Assembly (NCBI GenBank): GCA_937895825.1
Contig: CALBKP010000075.1
Coordinates: forward strand, 1-26,889
DNA from: an uncultured Alistipes sp.
GTDB lineage: Bacteria > Bacteroidota > Bacteroidia > Bacteroidales > Rikenellaceae
Reading direction: 5' to 3'
Length of the DNA: 26,889 bases
Shown: in pieces, positions 6,725 to 15,108 of the stretch
Numbering within the stretch: the stretch's first letter is position 1
Layout: every line of letters starts with the position of its first letter
Translations under genes and position numbers: made by a program
Notes under the pieces: model-generated
The model's input: only the letters and a program-made list of their open reading frames with translations
What the model was told of the DNA's origin: nothing
Database searches by the model: none

Positions 6725-8737
6725 ATGTCAGGACTTAAATTCGACAAACGTGAATTGGGCAACTTGGAGTACTCGTTGGACCGCGAGGTGCTTGCCACGG
6801 ATCGTCGTGGTGGTTATATGAGTACCACTATCGTGGGTTGCAATACACGTAAGTATCACGGTTTGATGGTCGCACCCATCGACCAGAGCGACCGTACGTA
6901 TGTGCTACTATCGTCGCTCGATGAGACCATTGTGCAGCATGATCAGTCGTTTCATCTTGCACTTCACCGCTTCGATGGCGTTTACGAGCCACGCGGTCAT
7001 AAGTATATCACCGACTTTGAGTATACCCCTACACCAACGATTACCTATCGTGTGGGTGGCGTGATCCTTAAGAAGGAGCTACTCTGGATTCATAAGCGCA
7101 CACAGCTTATGATTCGCTATACGTTGGTTGATGCTCACTCGGAGACTACGTTACGCCTACGACCCATGTTGGCATTCCGCGATAAGCATGCACTGTCGAA
7201 GGCAAACATGGATGCTGACGGCAGAGCATATCCTATCCCTTATGGCGTTAAGTGTCGTCTGTATGAGGGATTCCCCTGGCTACACATGCAGCTCGACAAG
7301 GAAGACGCAGAGTTCATCGCAGCCCCCGACTGGTACTATAACTTTGAGTATCGCAAGGAGTTGGCTCGTGGCTATGAGGGTCATGAGGATCTGCTCTCGA
7401 CGGGTTACTTTGAGTGTAAGATTAAGAAGGGCGAGAGCGTTATCTTCTCGGCCGCAACCGACATGATGGCATCGCCCGAGACTATCTCGGCAGTATACGA
7501 GGCATCGTTGGCTCGTCGTACTCATAAGGTCGATTTCTTAAGTTGCTTGCAGCACTCGGCTCGTCAGTTCGTTATCCGTCGTCCCGAGAATCGCACGGAG
7601 GTTATCGCCGGCTACCCATGGTTTGGCCCATTTATGGAGGATACGTTTATGGCGCTCCCTGGCCTCACGCTCACGCAGGGTCATAAGGAGGATTGTATGG
7701 ATGTACTCGACACCTCTGTCCGCGACTTTGAGACAAGTGGCCTGCTTGAGGGTAGAGTGTTGCCACCTACGGCCGATGCGCCACTATGGTTCTTCTACAC
7801 ATTGCAGCAGCTTGAATCGCACATCGGCCGCAAGGCGTTGTGGGAGAAGTATGGTGCAACAATGAAGCGTATCCTTGAGGTATATCGTCGCGGCTTCTCG
7901 GAGGAGGTACGCATGCATGACAACGGACTTATCTGGGCCTCGGCCGAGCGTCCTTTGACATGGATGGGTACTATCGTCGATGGCCAGCCGCTCACGCCAC
8001 GTCGTGGCTACCCCGTAGAGCTTCAAGCTTTGTGGTATAATGCTGTGGAGTACACGTTGGCAGTGGCTAAGAAAGAGGGCGACAAGGAGTTTGTTGCCGA
8101 GTGGAAGGAGCTGCCCAAGCGCATAAAGGCCGCCTTTGAGGAGAAATTCTGGCTTGAGGAGGAGGGCTATGTTGCCGACTATGTGAACTACGACGAGGTA
8201 AATAAGTTTATCCGTTGTAACATGGCTGTCGTTTGTGGCCTTGACTATAAGCTCGTTGATGACGAGAAGTTGGTACGTATCCTTATGACTATCCGTGAGC
8301 ACTTGCTCACCCCTCGTGGCATACGTACGTTGTCACCTCGTAACCTGCTCTATAAGTCGAATTACAATGAGGATCAGCGTTCGCAGGATCTCGCCTCGCG
8401 TAATGGCTCGGCTTGGATCTGGCCGTTGGCACTCTATGTTAAAGCATGCTTCGACCTTAGCGGTGAGAAGTTTGTGGACGAGGCACGTCAGATACTCGAT
8501 GCTTTCGATGATGAGCTTCAGACTAAGTGCGTAGGTTCGCTGTCGGAGCGTTTCGAGGGTGATCCTCCACACAAACCTCGCGGCTCGGTATCGCACGCAA
8601 CATCGGTTGCAGGAGTGCTCTATATTGCTGAGCTCGTGGAGCGTTTCTCTCGAAAGAAGCCTGCACGCAAAACATCTGCAAAGACGACGGAGGAGGCACC
8701 AAAGAAGAAGTGCGTACGCAAGAATACGAAGAAGTAA
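6725..8737 (+). CDS. Glycogen debranching enzyme
   Basis: This 670-residue protein belongs to the bacterial glycogen debranching enzyme family (N-terminal GDE_N-type domain, about residues 15-240, followed by an (alpha/alpha)6 amylo-alpha-1,6-glucosidase domain, about 280-635). Diagnostic stretches are DRRGGYMSTTIVGCNTRKYHG near the N-terminus and GYPWFGPFMEDTFMALPGL in the glucosidase domain, where the acidic residues are likely catalytic. It removes alpha-1,6 branches from glycogen in the cytoplasm. It heads a tight operon (22 bp to the GT4 gene, then 13 bp to the GH57 gene). Unusual is a highly basic, Lys-rich tail over the last 30 residues or so. The ATG at 6725 directly precedes the conserved N-terminus. 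Confidence 0.92.
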   Translation: MSGLKFDKRELGNLEYSLDREVLATDRRGGYMSTTIVGCNTRKYHGLMVAPIDQSDRTYVLLSSLDETIVQHDQSFHLALHRFDGVYEPRGHKYITDFEYTPTPTITYRVGGVILKKELLWIHKRTQLMIRYTLVDAHSETTLRLRPMLAFRDKHALSKANMDADGRAYPIPYGVKCRLYEGFPWLHMQLDKEDAEFIAAPDWYYNFEYRKELARGYEGHEDLLSTGYFECKIKKGESVIFSAATDMMASPETISAVYEASLARRTHKVDFLSCLQHSARQFVIRRPENRTEVIAGYPWFGPFMEDTFMALPGLTLTQGHKEDCMDVLDTSVRDFETSGLLEGRVLPPTADAPLWFFYTLQQLESHIGRKALWEKYGATMKRILEVYRRGFSEEVRMHDNGLIWASAERPLTWMGTIVDGQPLTPRRGYPVELQALWYNAVEYTLAVAKKEGDKEFVAEWKELPKRIKAAFEEKFWLEEEGYVADYVNYDEVNKFIRCNMAVVCGLDYKLVDDEKLVRILMTIREHLLTPRGIRTLSPRNLLYKSNYNEDQRSQDLASRNGSAWIWPLALYVKACFDLSGEKFVDEARQILDAFDDELQTKCVGSLSERFEGDPPHKPRGSVSHATSVAGVLYIAELVERFSRKKPARKTSAKTTEEAPKKKCVRKNTKK

Positions 8738-8759
8738 AATGTAAAAAAGAGATATAACT

Positions 8760-10079
8760 ATGAGAGTCTTAATGTTCGGCTGGGAGTTTCCTCCCCATAT
8801 CGCTGGTGGTTTGGGTACCGCCTGCTACGGTATGACACAGGGTCTGGCTCGTAACGATGTGGAGGTTATCTTCGTGATGCCTAAAGCGTCGGGTGACGAG
8901 GATCAGAGCTTTGTCAAGGTTGTCAATGCCAGCGATGTCGAGGCACACTATTGTGACTCAAGTATTGAGGGTGCGGATGACATTATGCGTAAAATATCGT
9001 TCATCCATATCGACTCGAATATGGTGCCCTACATCTCTCCCGAGGAGTGGGCAACATATCGTGAAGGCTACGAGCGCACGGGTAAGAAGTTCTGGGAGCG
9101 TAAGGGTGATAGCTGGACTCAGCGTTACACCTTCTCGGGAAAGTACGGTGCAAACATCATGGAGGAGGTTGCACGTTACGCCGTTGTCGCTGCCGAGGTG
9201 GCTCGTCAGCTCGAGGGTCAGTTCGATGTTATCCATGCCCACGACTGGTTGACATATTTCGCTGGTATCGCTGCTAAGCGTGTGTCGGGCAAGCCACTCG
9301 TTGTACACATGCACGCCACGTCGTTCGACCGCTCATCTAGCGATAATATCGACACGCGTGTCTACGAAATTGAGCGCGCAGGTATGGCTGCTGCCGATAT
9401 GGTTATCGCTGTGTCGAACCTCACGCGTAATATCGTTATCAATAAGTATAATATTGAACCTGAGAAGGTTGTGGCGGTGCATAATGCCGTGCAGTTTGCT
9501 GAGAACGACAACCCGCTGCCCGTACGTGGTGTCAAAGATAAGATTGTTACGTTCCTTGGCCGTATCACCTTCCAGAAGGGCCCTGACTATTTTATCGAGG
9601 CGGCAGCTAAGGTGTTGGCTCGCGTTCCAAATGTACGCTTCGTGATGGCCGGCTCGGGTGATATGATGAACCATTGTATTCGTCGTGTTGCACAGCTCGG
9701 TATTGCGGATCGTTTCCATTTCACGGGCTTCCTTAAGGGTGACGATGTACAGAAGATGTTCCAGCTATCGGACGTATACATCATGCCTTCGGTTTCGGAA
9801 CCTTTCGGTATCTCGCCACTTGAGGCTATGCGCTCGAATGTGCCCACGATTATCTCGCACCAGAGCGGTGTTGCAGAGGTCTTGGACTATGCCGTAAAGG
9901 TTAACTACTGGGATGTAGATGCTATGGCTGATGCCATTTATGGTCTGATCACCTATCCAGCCCTTGCTAAGATGTTCTCGGAGAAGGGTATGGAGGAGGT
10001 TAACAACCTCAAGTGGTTCAATGCTGCTGTGAAGATTAAGGATGTATATCAGCAGGCTATCGACAAGTGTAATAAATAA
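8760..10079 (+). CDS. GT4-family glycosyltransferase, glycogen synthase-like
   Basis: This 439-residue GT-B fold enzyme has an N-terminal GWEFPPHIAGGLG motif, the glycine-rich acceptor/donor loop of glycogen synthase-like GT4 enzymes. It also has GRITFQKG (R268, K273, donor phosphate binding) and an EX7E motif, SEPFGISPLE (E347, E355). The gene lies 22 bp after the debranching enzyme and 13 bp before the GH57 gene, a trio conserved in Bacteroides and relatives. The probable role is elongation of alpha-1,4-glucan from a nucleotide sugar. The donor (ADP- or UDP-glucose) cannot be told from sequence. It is not the classical GlgA (GT5), so no gene symbol is given. Confidence 0.9.
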   Translation: MRVLMFGWEFPPHIAGGLGTACYGMTQGLARNDVEVIFVMPKASGDEDQSFVKVVNASDVEAHYCDSSIEGADDIMRKISFIHIDSNMVPYISPEEWATYREGYERTGKKFWERKGDSWTQRYTFSGKYGANIMEEVARYAVVAAEVARQLEGQFDVIHAHDWLTYFAGIAAKRVSGKPLVVHMHATSFDRSSSDNIDTRVYEIERAGMAAADMVIAVSNLTRNIVINKYNIEPEKVVAVHNAVQFAENDNPLPVRGVKDKIVTFLGRITFQKGPDYFIEAAAKVLARVPNVRFVMAGSGDMMNHCIRRVAQLGIADRFHFTGFLKGDDVQKMFQLSDVYIMPSVSEPFGISPLEAMRSNVPTIISHQSGVAEVLDYAVKVNYWDVDAMADAIYGLITYPALAKMFSEKGMEEVNNLKWFNAAVKIKDVYQQAIDKCNK

Positions 10080-10092
10080 AAAGTAAAGATAT

Positions 10093-11271
10093 ATGAAGAC
10101 TGTTTGTTTCTATTTTCAGGTGCACCAGCCCTGGCGTTTGAAGACCTATCGTTTCTTTCAGATGGGCAACGACCATAACTATCTCGACGACTTCACCAAC
10201 CGCGCTATCATGCAGAAGGTGGCTCGCGAGTGCTACCTCCCAATGAATGCGCTGCTTTTGAGCCTTATCCAGGAGAATAAGGGTGCTTTCCGTTGCACAT
10301 TCTCTATTACGGGCTCTGCTGTCGAGCAGTTCAAGGCATACGCCCCCGAGGTGTTGGAGTCGTTCAAGGCTCTTGCCGCTACGGGTTGTGTTGAGTTCCT
10401 TGGCGAGACCTACTCTCACTCGCTCTCGTCACTCTACTCGGTTGACGAGTTCAAGCAGGAGGTTAAGCTTCACTCGCAGATGCTCAAGGAGGAGTTCGGC
10501 GTGAAACCTACGGCTTTCCGCAACACCGAGCTTATCTATTCGGACGATATTGCTAAGGCTGTTGAGGGCATGGGCTTTAAGACTATGCTTGCCGAGGGTG
10601 CTAAGCATATCCTTGGCTGGAAGTCGCCCAACTTCGTATATACCGACGCTGTTGACAACAAGCTTCGTCTGTTGCTCCGTAACTATAAGCTCTCGGACGA
10701 TATCGCTTTCCGCTTCTCGAATGAGGGATGGCCCGAGTGGCCTCTTACGGCTGATAAGTATGCCAGCTGGGTTGCTCAGGAGAATGGCGACATTGTTAAC
10801 CTCTTCATGGACTATGAGACATTCGGTGAGCACCAGAAGGCATCGACTGGCATCTTCGACTTTATGAAGGCGCTACCCGCAGCACTTCTTGCTACTGGCG
10901 AGGTTGAGTTTGCTACTGCCAGCGAGGCTTCGAAGAAGCTCCAGCCCGTAGCTGTTCTCCACTGTCCATACGCTATGTCGTGGGCAGATGAGGAGCGCGA
11001 TGTTACCGCTTGGCTCGGTAATGACCTCCAGAACGAGGCATTCCAGAAGCTCTACGCCCTTGCTCCCAAGATCAAGAAGGTTAAGAATAAGGACTTCGAG
11101 TATGTATGGCACTTCATGCAGAACTCAGATCACTTCTACTATATGGCTACTAAGTGGTTCTCAGACGGTGATGTTCATTCATACTTCAACCCCTATGACT
11201 CAGCTTATGAGGCCTTCATCAACTATATGAATGTGTTGGCTGACTTTGAGATTGAGCTCAATAAACTATAA
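10093..11271 (+). CDS. GH57-family alpha-glucan enzyme (alpha-amylase type)
   Basis: This 392-residue protein shows the GH57 conserved regions in order: QVHQPWR (10-15), CVEFLGETYSHS (99-110), FRNTE with the probable nucleophile E146, and MDYETFGE with the probable acid/base D240. GH57 enzymes hydrolyse or rearrange alpha-1,4/1,6-glucans. Some are branching enzymes or amylopullulanases, so the exact activity is open. As the third gene of the glycogen operon it probably trims or remodels intracellular glycogen. There is no signal peptide. Length is near the catalytic core only, so no extra carbohydrate-binding module is present. An array of hairpin repeats follows immediately. Confidence 0.92.
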   Translation: MKTVCFYFQVHQPWRLKTYRFFQMGNDHNYLDDFTNRAIMQKVARECYLPMNALLLSLIQENKGAFRCTFSITGSAVEQFKAYAPEVLESFKALAATGCVEFLGETYSHSLSSLYSVDEFKQEVKLHSQMLKEEFGVKPTAFRNTELIYSDDIAKAVEGMGFKTMLAEGAKHILGWKSPNFVYTDAVDNKLRLLLRNYKLSDDIAFRFSNEGWPEWPLTADKYASWVAQENGDIVNLFMDYETFGEHQKASTGIFDFMKALPAALLATGEVEFATASEASKKLQPVAVLHCPYAMSWADEERDVTAWLGNDLQNEAFQKLYALAPKIKKVKNKDFEYVWHFMQNSDHFYYMATKWFSDGDVHSYFNPYDSAYEAFINYMNVLADFEIELNKL

Positions 11272-11272
11272 T

Positions 11273-11640
11273 TTGTTGTGATAAGGGGTCTACTTCGGTA
11301 CCTCAATCAAAAGAGCGAATGGGAAATACGTCAAGTATGTCCCATCCGCTCTTTCTCTTTATCGGCACCAAATTAGACCTCTTCTGACAACAAATTCCTT
11401 GTGATAAGGGGTCTACTTCGGCCTCTCAGTCAAAATGGTGAATGGGAAATGTCAAGTATGTCCCATCCGCTCTTTCTCTTTTTCGGCACCAAATTAGACC
11501 ACTTCTGACAACAAATTTCTTGTGATAAGGGGTCTACTTCGGCCTCTCAGTCAAAATGGTGAATGGGAAATACGTCGAGTATGTCCCATCCGCTCTTTCT
11601 CTTTATAGGCACCAGATTAGACCACTTTTGACATGAAATT
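11273..11640. repeat. Three tandem ~122-bp palindromic repeats
   Basis: Three near-identical units lie head to tail (about 11273-11395, 11396-11516 and 11517-11640), anchored on GTGATAAGGGG at 11278, 11401 and 11522. Each has imperfect terminal inverted repeats (unit 1: 11273-11292 against 11374-11393, about 16 of 20 pairing) and a central hairpin. In unit 1 the hairpin is very strong: 11310-11317/11347-11354, 11319-11324/11340-11345 and 11326-11329/11335-11338. In units 2 and 3 the lower left arm has changed, so the stem is shorter. The array fills the gap between the glycogen operon and a convergent lipoprotein gene and probably terminates transcription. The gap up to 11720 holds nothing else obvious. 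Confidence 0.85.
11310..11360 (+). terminator. Probable terminator of the glycogen operon
   Basis: This is the central hairpin of repeat unit 1, 18 paired bases with two mismatches and a 5-base loop, followed by CTTTCTCTTT. It is the first strong stem after the GH57 stop at 11271. Confidence 0.6.
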
Positions 11641-11720
11641 GGGGTGTGCTATCCCAAACGTTATATTCCCAGTCGTCTTGCGCCTACAAAGCCTTTGATA
11701 ATTGCCCTCTTGTCCTTTTG

Positions 11721-12530
11721 CTACTCCTGAACGATGAATGTGCCTGAGTAGTCTAACGACACCGTCTCCCCATTCTCCATGGTGTAGTATGCCGTGACAT
11801 GGTGTGATGTTGTGCTTGTTGCTTCGTCTGTATATGCCGTAACTGTTGCACTTCCCTCGGTAAAGCACTTAAAATCATCGTTAGTAAAGAAGGTGATATA
11901 GGTGTAACGCTGGTCGGTGGTCATCACAGAGCCATCGCCTAATGGGTATGTGCCAGAAGGTAGGTGACTGCCTTCGAGTGGCGAGTAGAAGTCGATAAAG
12001 AGCGTGCGGTCGGTGGCATTATCGTAGAACGACACGTAGTCGTTACGTAGACCGTTTGTCTCCATCGTATAAGCATGCGCCGTGATATTATTGTTGAGGA
12101 CATAGGTGGCATCATCCGCAGGCTTTGCCTCGGTCTGCACTACGAGGGTGCTGGCCATAGTAATCTCACCAGCACTATTGCTCGCGGCAGCATAAATCTC
12201 GTATGTCATACCTGCAACAAGACCTTCGATGTTGACCTCCGCAGTAGGATTTGCCTCAGCCTCAGTGCCATTGCTCATGACTGTTGAGGCATCGAGTGTC
12301 GTTGTGCTCTGCATAACACACATCCAGCGTGTCTCCGTAGCGTCGCTTGTGGTTATCTCAATAACTATGTTCTCCTGGCCAATCTCTATCGTCCTAAGCG
12401 AGATCTGAGCCTTTGCCACATTCTCGGTGGGGGTATCGTTAGGAGTCTGAGGTGTATCCTCGTTGCTATCGCCACAAGCCAACATAAGGGCGGCTATAAG
12501 TAGGGCTGATGCGGTCTTTAAGAGTTTCAT
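11721..12530 (-). CDS. Predicted lipoprotein with Fn3-like domain
   Basis: This 269-residue protein has a type II signal peptide with a lipobox ending LMLAC (Cys19) and then a low-complexity Asp/Thr/Pro linker (about 20-38). The segment about 40-133 resembles a fibronectin type III-like fold (GLVAGMTYEIYAAASNSAGE). A C-terminal beta-rich domain (about 140-269) has no family I recognise. This layout is common in Bacteroidales surface lipoproteins of unknown function. It lies downstream of plsX but is separated from it by a hairpin (12549-12576), so it may be transcribed independently. Glutamate codons are mixed, and no catalytic motif is visible. Confidence 0.75.
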   Translation of the reverse strand: MKLLKTASALLIAALMLACGDSNEDTPQTPNDTPTENVAKAQISLRTIEIGQENIVIEITTSDATETRWMCVMQSTTTLDASTVMSNGTEAEANPTAEVNIEGLVAGMTYEIYAAASNSAGEITMASTLVVQTEAKPADDATYVLNNNITAHAYTMETNGLRNDYVSFYDNATDRTLFIDFYSPLEGSHLPSGTYPLGDGSVMTTDQRYTYITFFTNDDFKCFTEGSATVTAYTDEATSTTSHHVTAYYTMENGETVSLDYSGTFIVQE

Positions 12531-12548
12531 ATAGTGTAGGTTATAATT

Positions 12549-12576
12549 AAGGCTGCCCCAAGATCGGGGCGGCCTT
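12549..12576 (-). terminator. Hairpin after plsX
   Basis: AAGGC.GCCCC (12549-12559) pairs with GGGGC.GCCTT (12566-12576), with one mismatch and a short loop. It lies 20 bp beyond the plsX stop. The downstream run on the minus strand is only TTAATTATAA, so termination may be partial. Confidence 0.6.
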
Positions 12577-12595
12577 ATAGTCTATCTTTTTCGTA

Positions 12596-13639
12596 TTAAG
12601 CCTCTGCGCTGTTTGACTCTTTGAGTGCCTCGCGTAGCTTTGCGGGGAAGTTACTCTTGATGTCGCGCTCCATTGAGAGAATCATGCTACAAATGGCGCG
12701 TGCCGACGAGCTGCCATGGCCAATCATCACGGGGGCGTTGATACCCATAACCTGAAGGCCACCAACGCTCTCGGCATTCATCGACTCCCAGAAGTCCTGC
12801 TGCCAGTATAGCTTCGGTATGATGCGTCCGAGCAGCGGGCGTAGGAAGTTCTTAACGCGGGGCTTACCGCCACCCAAGCGGAAGTTAATACGGTAGAGTG
12901 CCTCGGCCATCTTTAGAAGGCTGTTGCCCACGAAGGCATCGGCAACGACAACATCGCCAATCTTGCCTGTGAAGATATACGAAGCCTCAACGTTACCCAC
13001 GAAGTTATAGCGGCTGTCTGCCTTCATAAGGTCGTACGTAGCCTTCGACTGAGCATTACCCTTGCCCTCCTCCTCGCCGATGTTGAGGAGTGCCACGCGT
13101 GGGTTCTCCATCTTAAGTGCCGACTTTGCATATATCGAGCCGAGGAGACCATACTGAGCCAGCACCTCGGGCTTAGCATCGACATTAAGACCAACGTCCA
13201 TGAGGATTGCATGACGTATGCCGTGCTCGGCAGATACTGTGGGTATGAGTGTTGCGAGTACAGGGCGGATGACTCCCTCGATAGGCTTAATCACCTGCTG
13301 CGAGCCCACCAACATTGCACCCGTAGATCCTGCGCTGGCAAAACCGTCGATCTTGCCCTCCGAGAGGTCGCGGAAACCTACCGTGATACTCGAGTCGCGC
13401 TTGGCAACAAAGGCTTTTGCGGGGTGGTCACCCATCTCGATCACCTGAGTCGTTGCCACGATGTCGAAGTTCTCCTCGGGGCAGTCGTGCTTATTCAGAA
13501 GCTCGCGTATGCGCTGCTCATCACCATAGAGCACGATGCGGCTATCCTTGCTGATATGCTTAAGCGACATTACCGCACCCTCGATTGCTACTTCAGGGGC
13601 AAAGTCGCCACCCATAGCGTCGATACCGATCTTTATCAT
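12596..13639 (-). CDS. plsX: Phosphate acyltransferase PlsX
   Basis: PlsX makes acyl-phosphate from acyl-ACP, the first committed step towards lysophosphatidic acid with PlsY. The 347 residues start IGIDAMGGDFAPE, the classic PlsX N-terminus, and carry GFASAGSTGAMLVGS and MLMDVGLN-like stretches (here LMDVGLNVDAKPE) of the active-site region. Length is normal for the family. The order DUF177-rpmF-plsX is the widespread bacterial arrangement. The usual next gene, fabH, is absent here and a lipoprotein gene takes its place. A terminator-like hairpin lies between rpmF and plsX, so plsX may be partly uncoupled from rpmF. Confidence 0.96.
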   Translation of the reverse strand: MIKIGIDAMGGDFAPEVAIEGAVMSLKHISKDSRIVLYGDEQRIRELLNKHDCPEENFDIVATTQVIEMGDHPAKAFVAKRDSSITVGFRDLSEGKIDGFASAGSTGAMLVGSQQVIKPIEGVIRPVLATLIPTVSAEHGIRHAILMDVGLNVDAKPEVLAQYGLLGSIYAKSALKMENPRVALLNIGEEEGKGNAQSKATYDLMKADSRYNFVGNVEASYIFTGKIGDVVVADAFVGNSLLKMAEALYRINFRLGGGKPRVKNFLRPLLGRIIPKLYWQQDFWESMNAESVGGLQVMGINAPVMIGHGSSSARAICSMILSMERDIKSNFPAKLREALKESNSAEA

Positions 13640-13689
13640 AATGTTGTTGTTAAGGTTGCGAAAATAAGTGACGTAACATGACGTTACAA

Positions 13690-13724
13690 AAAAAGAAAAG
13701 CACTACCGCGCTTCGCGGTGTGCT
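13690..13724 (-). terminator. Terminator or attenuator between rpmF and plsX
   Basis: AGCAC (13699-13703) pairs with GTGCT (13720-13724) and CCGCG (13706-13710) with CGCGG (13714-13718), with a 3-base loop. On the minus strand the stem is followed by TTTTCTTTTTTTG. This is a good intrinsic terminator 20 bp after the rpmF stop, placed inside a normally co-transcribed cluster. Confidence 0.7.
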
Positions 13725-13744
13725 CTTCTTCTCTTCTTGGAAGA

Positions 13745-13930
13745 CTACTCAGCTGCCTTCTTCTCGATTGCGAGCTTACCGCGATAGAAACCGCACTCGG
13801 GGCATACGCGGTGGTAGAGTACTGCTGAACCGCAGTTTGAGCAGTTTACTACAGTGGGAACTACTGCCTTGTAGTGAGTTCTTCTCTTGTCTCGACGTGT
13901 AGAAGAGACTTTGTGTTTAGGATGTGCCAT
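13745..13930 (-). CDS. rpmF: 50S ribosomal protein bL32
   Basis: This 61-residue protein starts MAHPKHKVSSTRRDKRRTHY, the standard bL32 N-terminus, and has a zinc ribbon with C30, C33, C43 and C46 (CSNC and CPEC), so it is the zinc-binding form. Length is usual. It is the middle gene of the DUF177-rpmF-plsX cluster, 89 bp after the DUF177 gene. A terminator-like hairpin follows, which may let L32 be made in excess of PlsX. Confidence 0.98.
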   Translation of the reverse strand: MAHPKHKVSSTRRDKRRTHYKAVVPTVVNCSNCGSAVLYHRVCPECGFYRGKLAIEKKAAE

Positions 13931-14019
13931 ACTACAATATAATTTTTAAGTTTTTAAGTTTCTTTTTCAGCATTGCCTCGTGCCTGACGGATAGACCCGC
14001 GACGATGCCTTGTATTCCT

Positions 14020-14583
14020 CTATTCGTTACTCTCAAGTTTGCGTTTCAGAGCTGCGAGTACCCCTTTGTTGTAGTCATCTAAGCCCTGAACGTCGCTCTC
14101 TTCGGCCTCAGCCTCCATGCGCTCAAGATCCTCCTCCGATGCCTCGCTAAACGCGGCGATCATCTCGGGGTTACAACCGCCCTCCTCGTGTACACGACGA
14201 TAGGGTAGTGAGAGCACGATGCTCTCGTAGATGTACTGCGTGAGGTTGAGGAAGTCCTCTGATGGAGATATCCACATCACCTCACCATCATAGTCGTCAA
14301 TCTCATCCGAGAACTTAACAACGAGGTCGCCCTCATAATCCACCGCTATCGGACAATCCTCCAAACAACGGTCACACTCGCAGATTACCTCGCCATTAAT
14401 GGTGACGTTGAGCTCCAACATCGTCTCGCTACGCTTGAGCGTGACGTGTGCATCGCAACGTCCTCCCTTAATCTCCACACGGTCGTATGCCTCGAAAAGT
14501 GAGTCATCTACCTGGAAATCATACTCATAGCTTCCACTTTTAAGCCCCTTGTAGGCTATCGTGTACAATGCAATCTGCTCCAT
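14020..14583 (-). CDS. DUF177/YceD-family protein
   Basis: This 187-residue protein belongs to the DUF177 family (YceD in E. coli), linked to 23S rRNA accumulation and nearly always encoded next to rpmF. The family's cysteine cluster is present (CECDRC..C; C68, C70, C73 and C77 from this start), followed by DYEGDLVVKFS, and the C-terminus is acidic. The frame is open to a TTG at 14604, but that codon overlaps the -7 box at 14602-14609, so the ATG at 14583 is the likely start, with a leader of about 13 nt. It heads the rpmF-plsX cluster. Confidence 0.88.
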   Translation of the reverse strand: MEQIALYTIAYKGLKSGSYEYDFQVDDSLFEAYDRVEIKGGRCDAHVTLKRSETMLELNVTINGEVICECDRCLEDCPIAVDYEGDLVVKFSDEIDDYDGEVMWISPSEDFLNLTQYIYESIVLSLPYRRVHEEGGCNPEMIAAFSEASEEDLERMEAEAEESDVQGLDDYNKGVLAALKRKLESNE

Positions 14584-14601
14584 TTCAGCACAATTAGTCT
14601 G

Positions 14602-14633
14602 CAAATTTACGACAAAAAACTAAAATCTGCAAA
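14602..14633 (-). promoter_or_regulatory. Promoter of the DUF177-rpmF cluster
   Basis: On the minus strand TTTG (14630-14633), 20 bp, TAAATTTG (14602-14609) fits the Bacteroidetes -33/-7 consensus exactly. It fixes the DUF177 start at 14583 rather than the upstream TTG. Confidence 0.75.
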
Positions 14634-14653
14634 TTATTACTATTTTTGTGGCG

Positions 14654-14661
14654 TAGTTTTG
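14654..14661 (+). promoter_or_regulatory. -7 promoter box for the 14690 gene
   Basis: TAGTTTTG fits TAnnTTTG, 28 bp before the ATG at 14690. A second match, TATTTTTG, lies at 14641-14648. The two directions share a 106-bp divergent promoter region. Confidence 0.45.
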
Positions 14662-14689
14662 TGTAAAAAGATTGAAAATTATTGAAATT

Positions 14690-15103
14690 ATGGCACCGTT
14701 TACTGTATCCATCGAGTGTTACTACGAGGGTTTTTGGCGATATAACTACGTTGTTATGGGTAGTGTTATGTGCGCAGGTGAGGAGGTTGACTTCATCAAG
14801 CATCGTAGCGAGGTGGCTCCCGTTGGGGCTGAACTTAGGGAGATGCCATTGGGTTACTCCAAGGAGCGCGGTGTGAAGCTCGTGAGCAAGGAGGGTGACG
14901 AGCTTACCTTATATATATATGTAATACCACATACGTTGCCGAGCACCGACAGTACTGCCGATGCTGAGGTCTTTAATATGTCGCTTGTCGTTTCCCATGG
15001 CTCGAAGGTTATCCTTAAGCGCCAACTTGAGATAAACCCTTGGTCGGGTGATAATATCGAGCTAAGACTTAACTCCGATGGGTTAACCAAAAGCGAGTTG
15101 TAG
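14690..15103 (+). CDS. Uncharacterised 137-residue protein
   Basis: I do not recognise this protein. It reads as a soluble, beta-rich cytoplasmic protein of 137 residues with no signal peptide or membrane segment. A hydrophobic strand (TLYIYVIPHTLP) sits in the middle and a polar C-terminus follows. Codon use (GAG for Glu, GTT/GTG for Val) matches the neighbours, and the frame has a promoter upstream, so it is probably expressed. A TTG at 14672 is in frame, but the ATG at 14690 is more likely. It diverges from the DUF177 cluster and is followed by a decayed P-type ATPase-like tail and a terminator. Confidence 0.6.
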   Translation: MAPFTVSIECYYEGFWRYNYVVMGSVMCAGEEVDFIKHRSEVAPVGAELREMPLGYSKERGVKLVSKEGDELTLYIYVIPHTLPSTDSTADAEVFNMSLVVSHGSKVILKRQLEINPWSGDNIELRLNSDGLTKSEL

Positions 15104-15108
15104 CCGTA

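Noticed and set aside
11273..11640. Possible CRISPR array
   Set aside because: The three units are contiguous near-identical copies with no variable spacers and no cas genes nearby.
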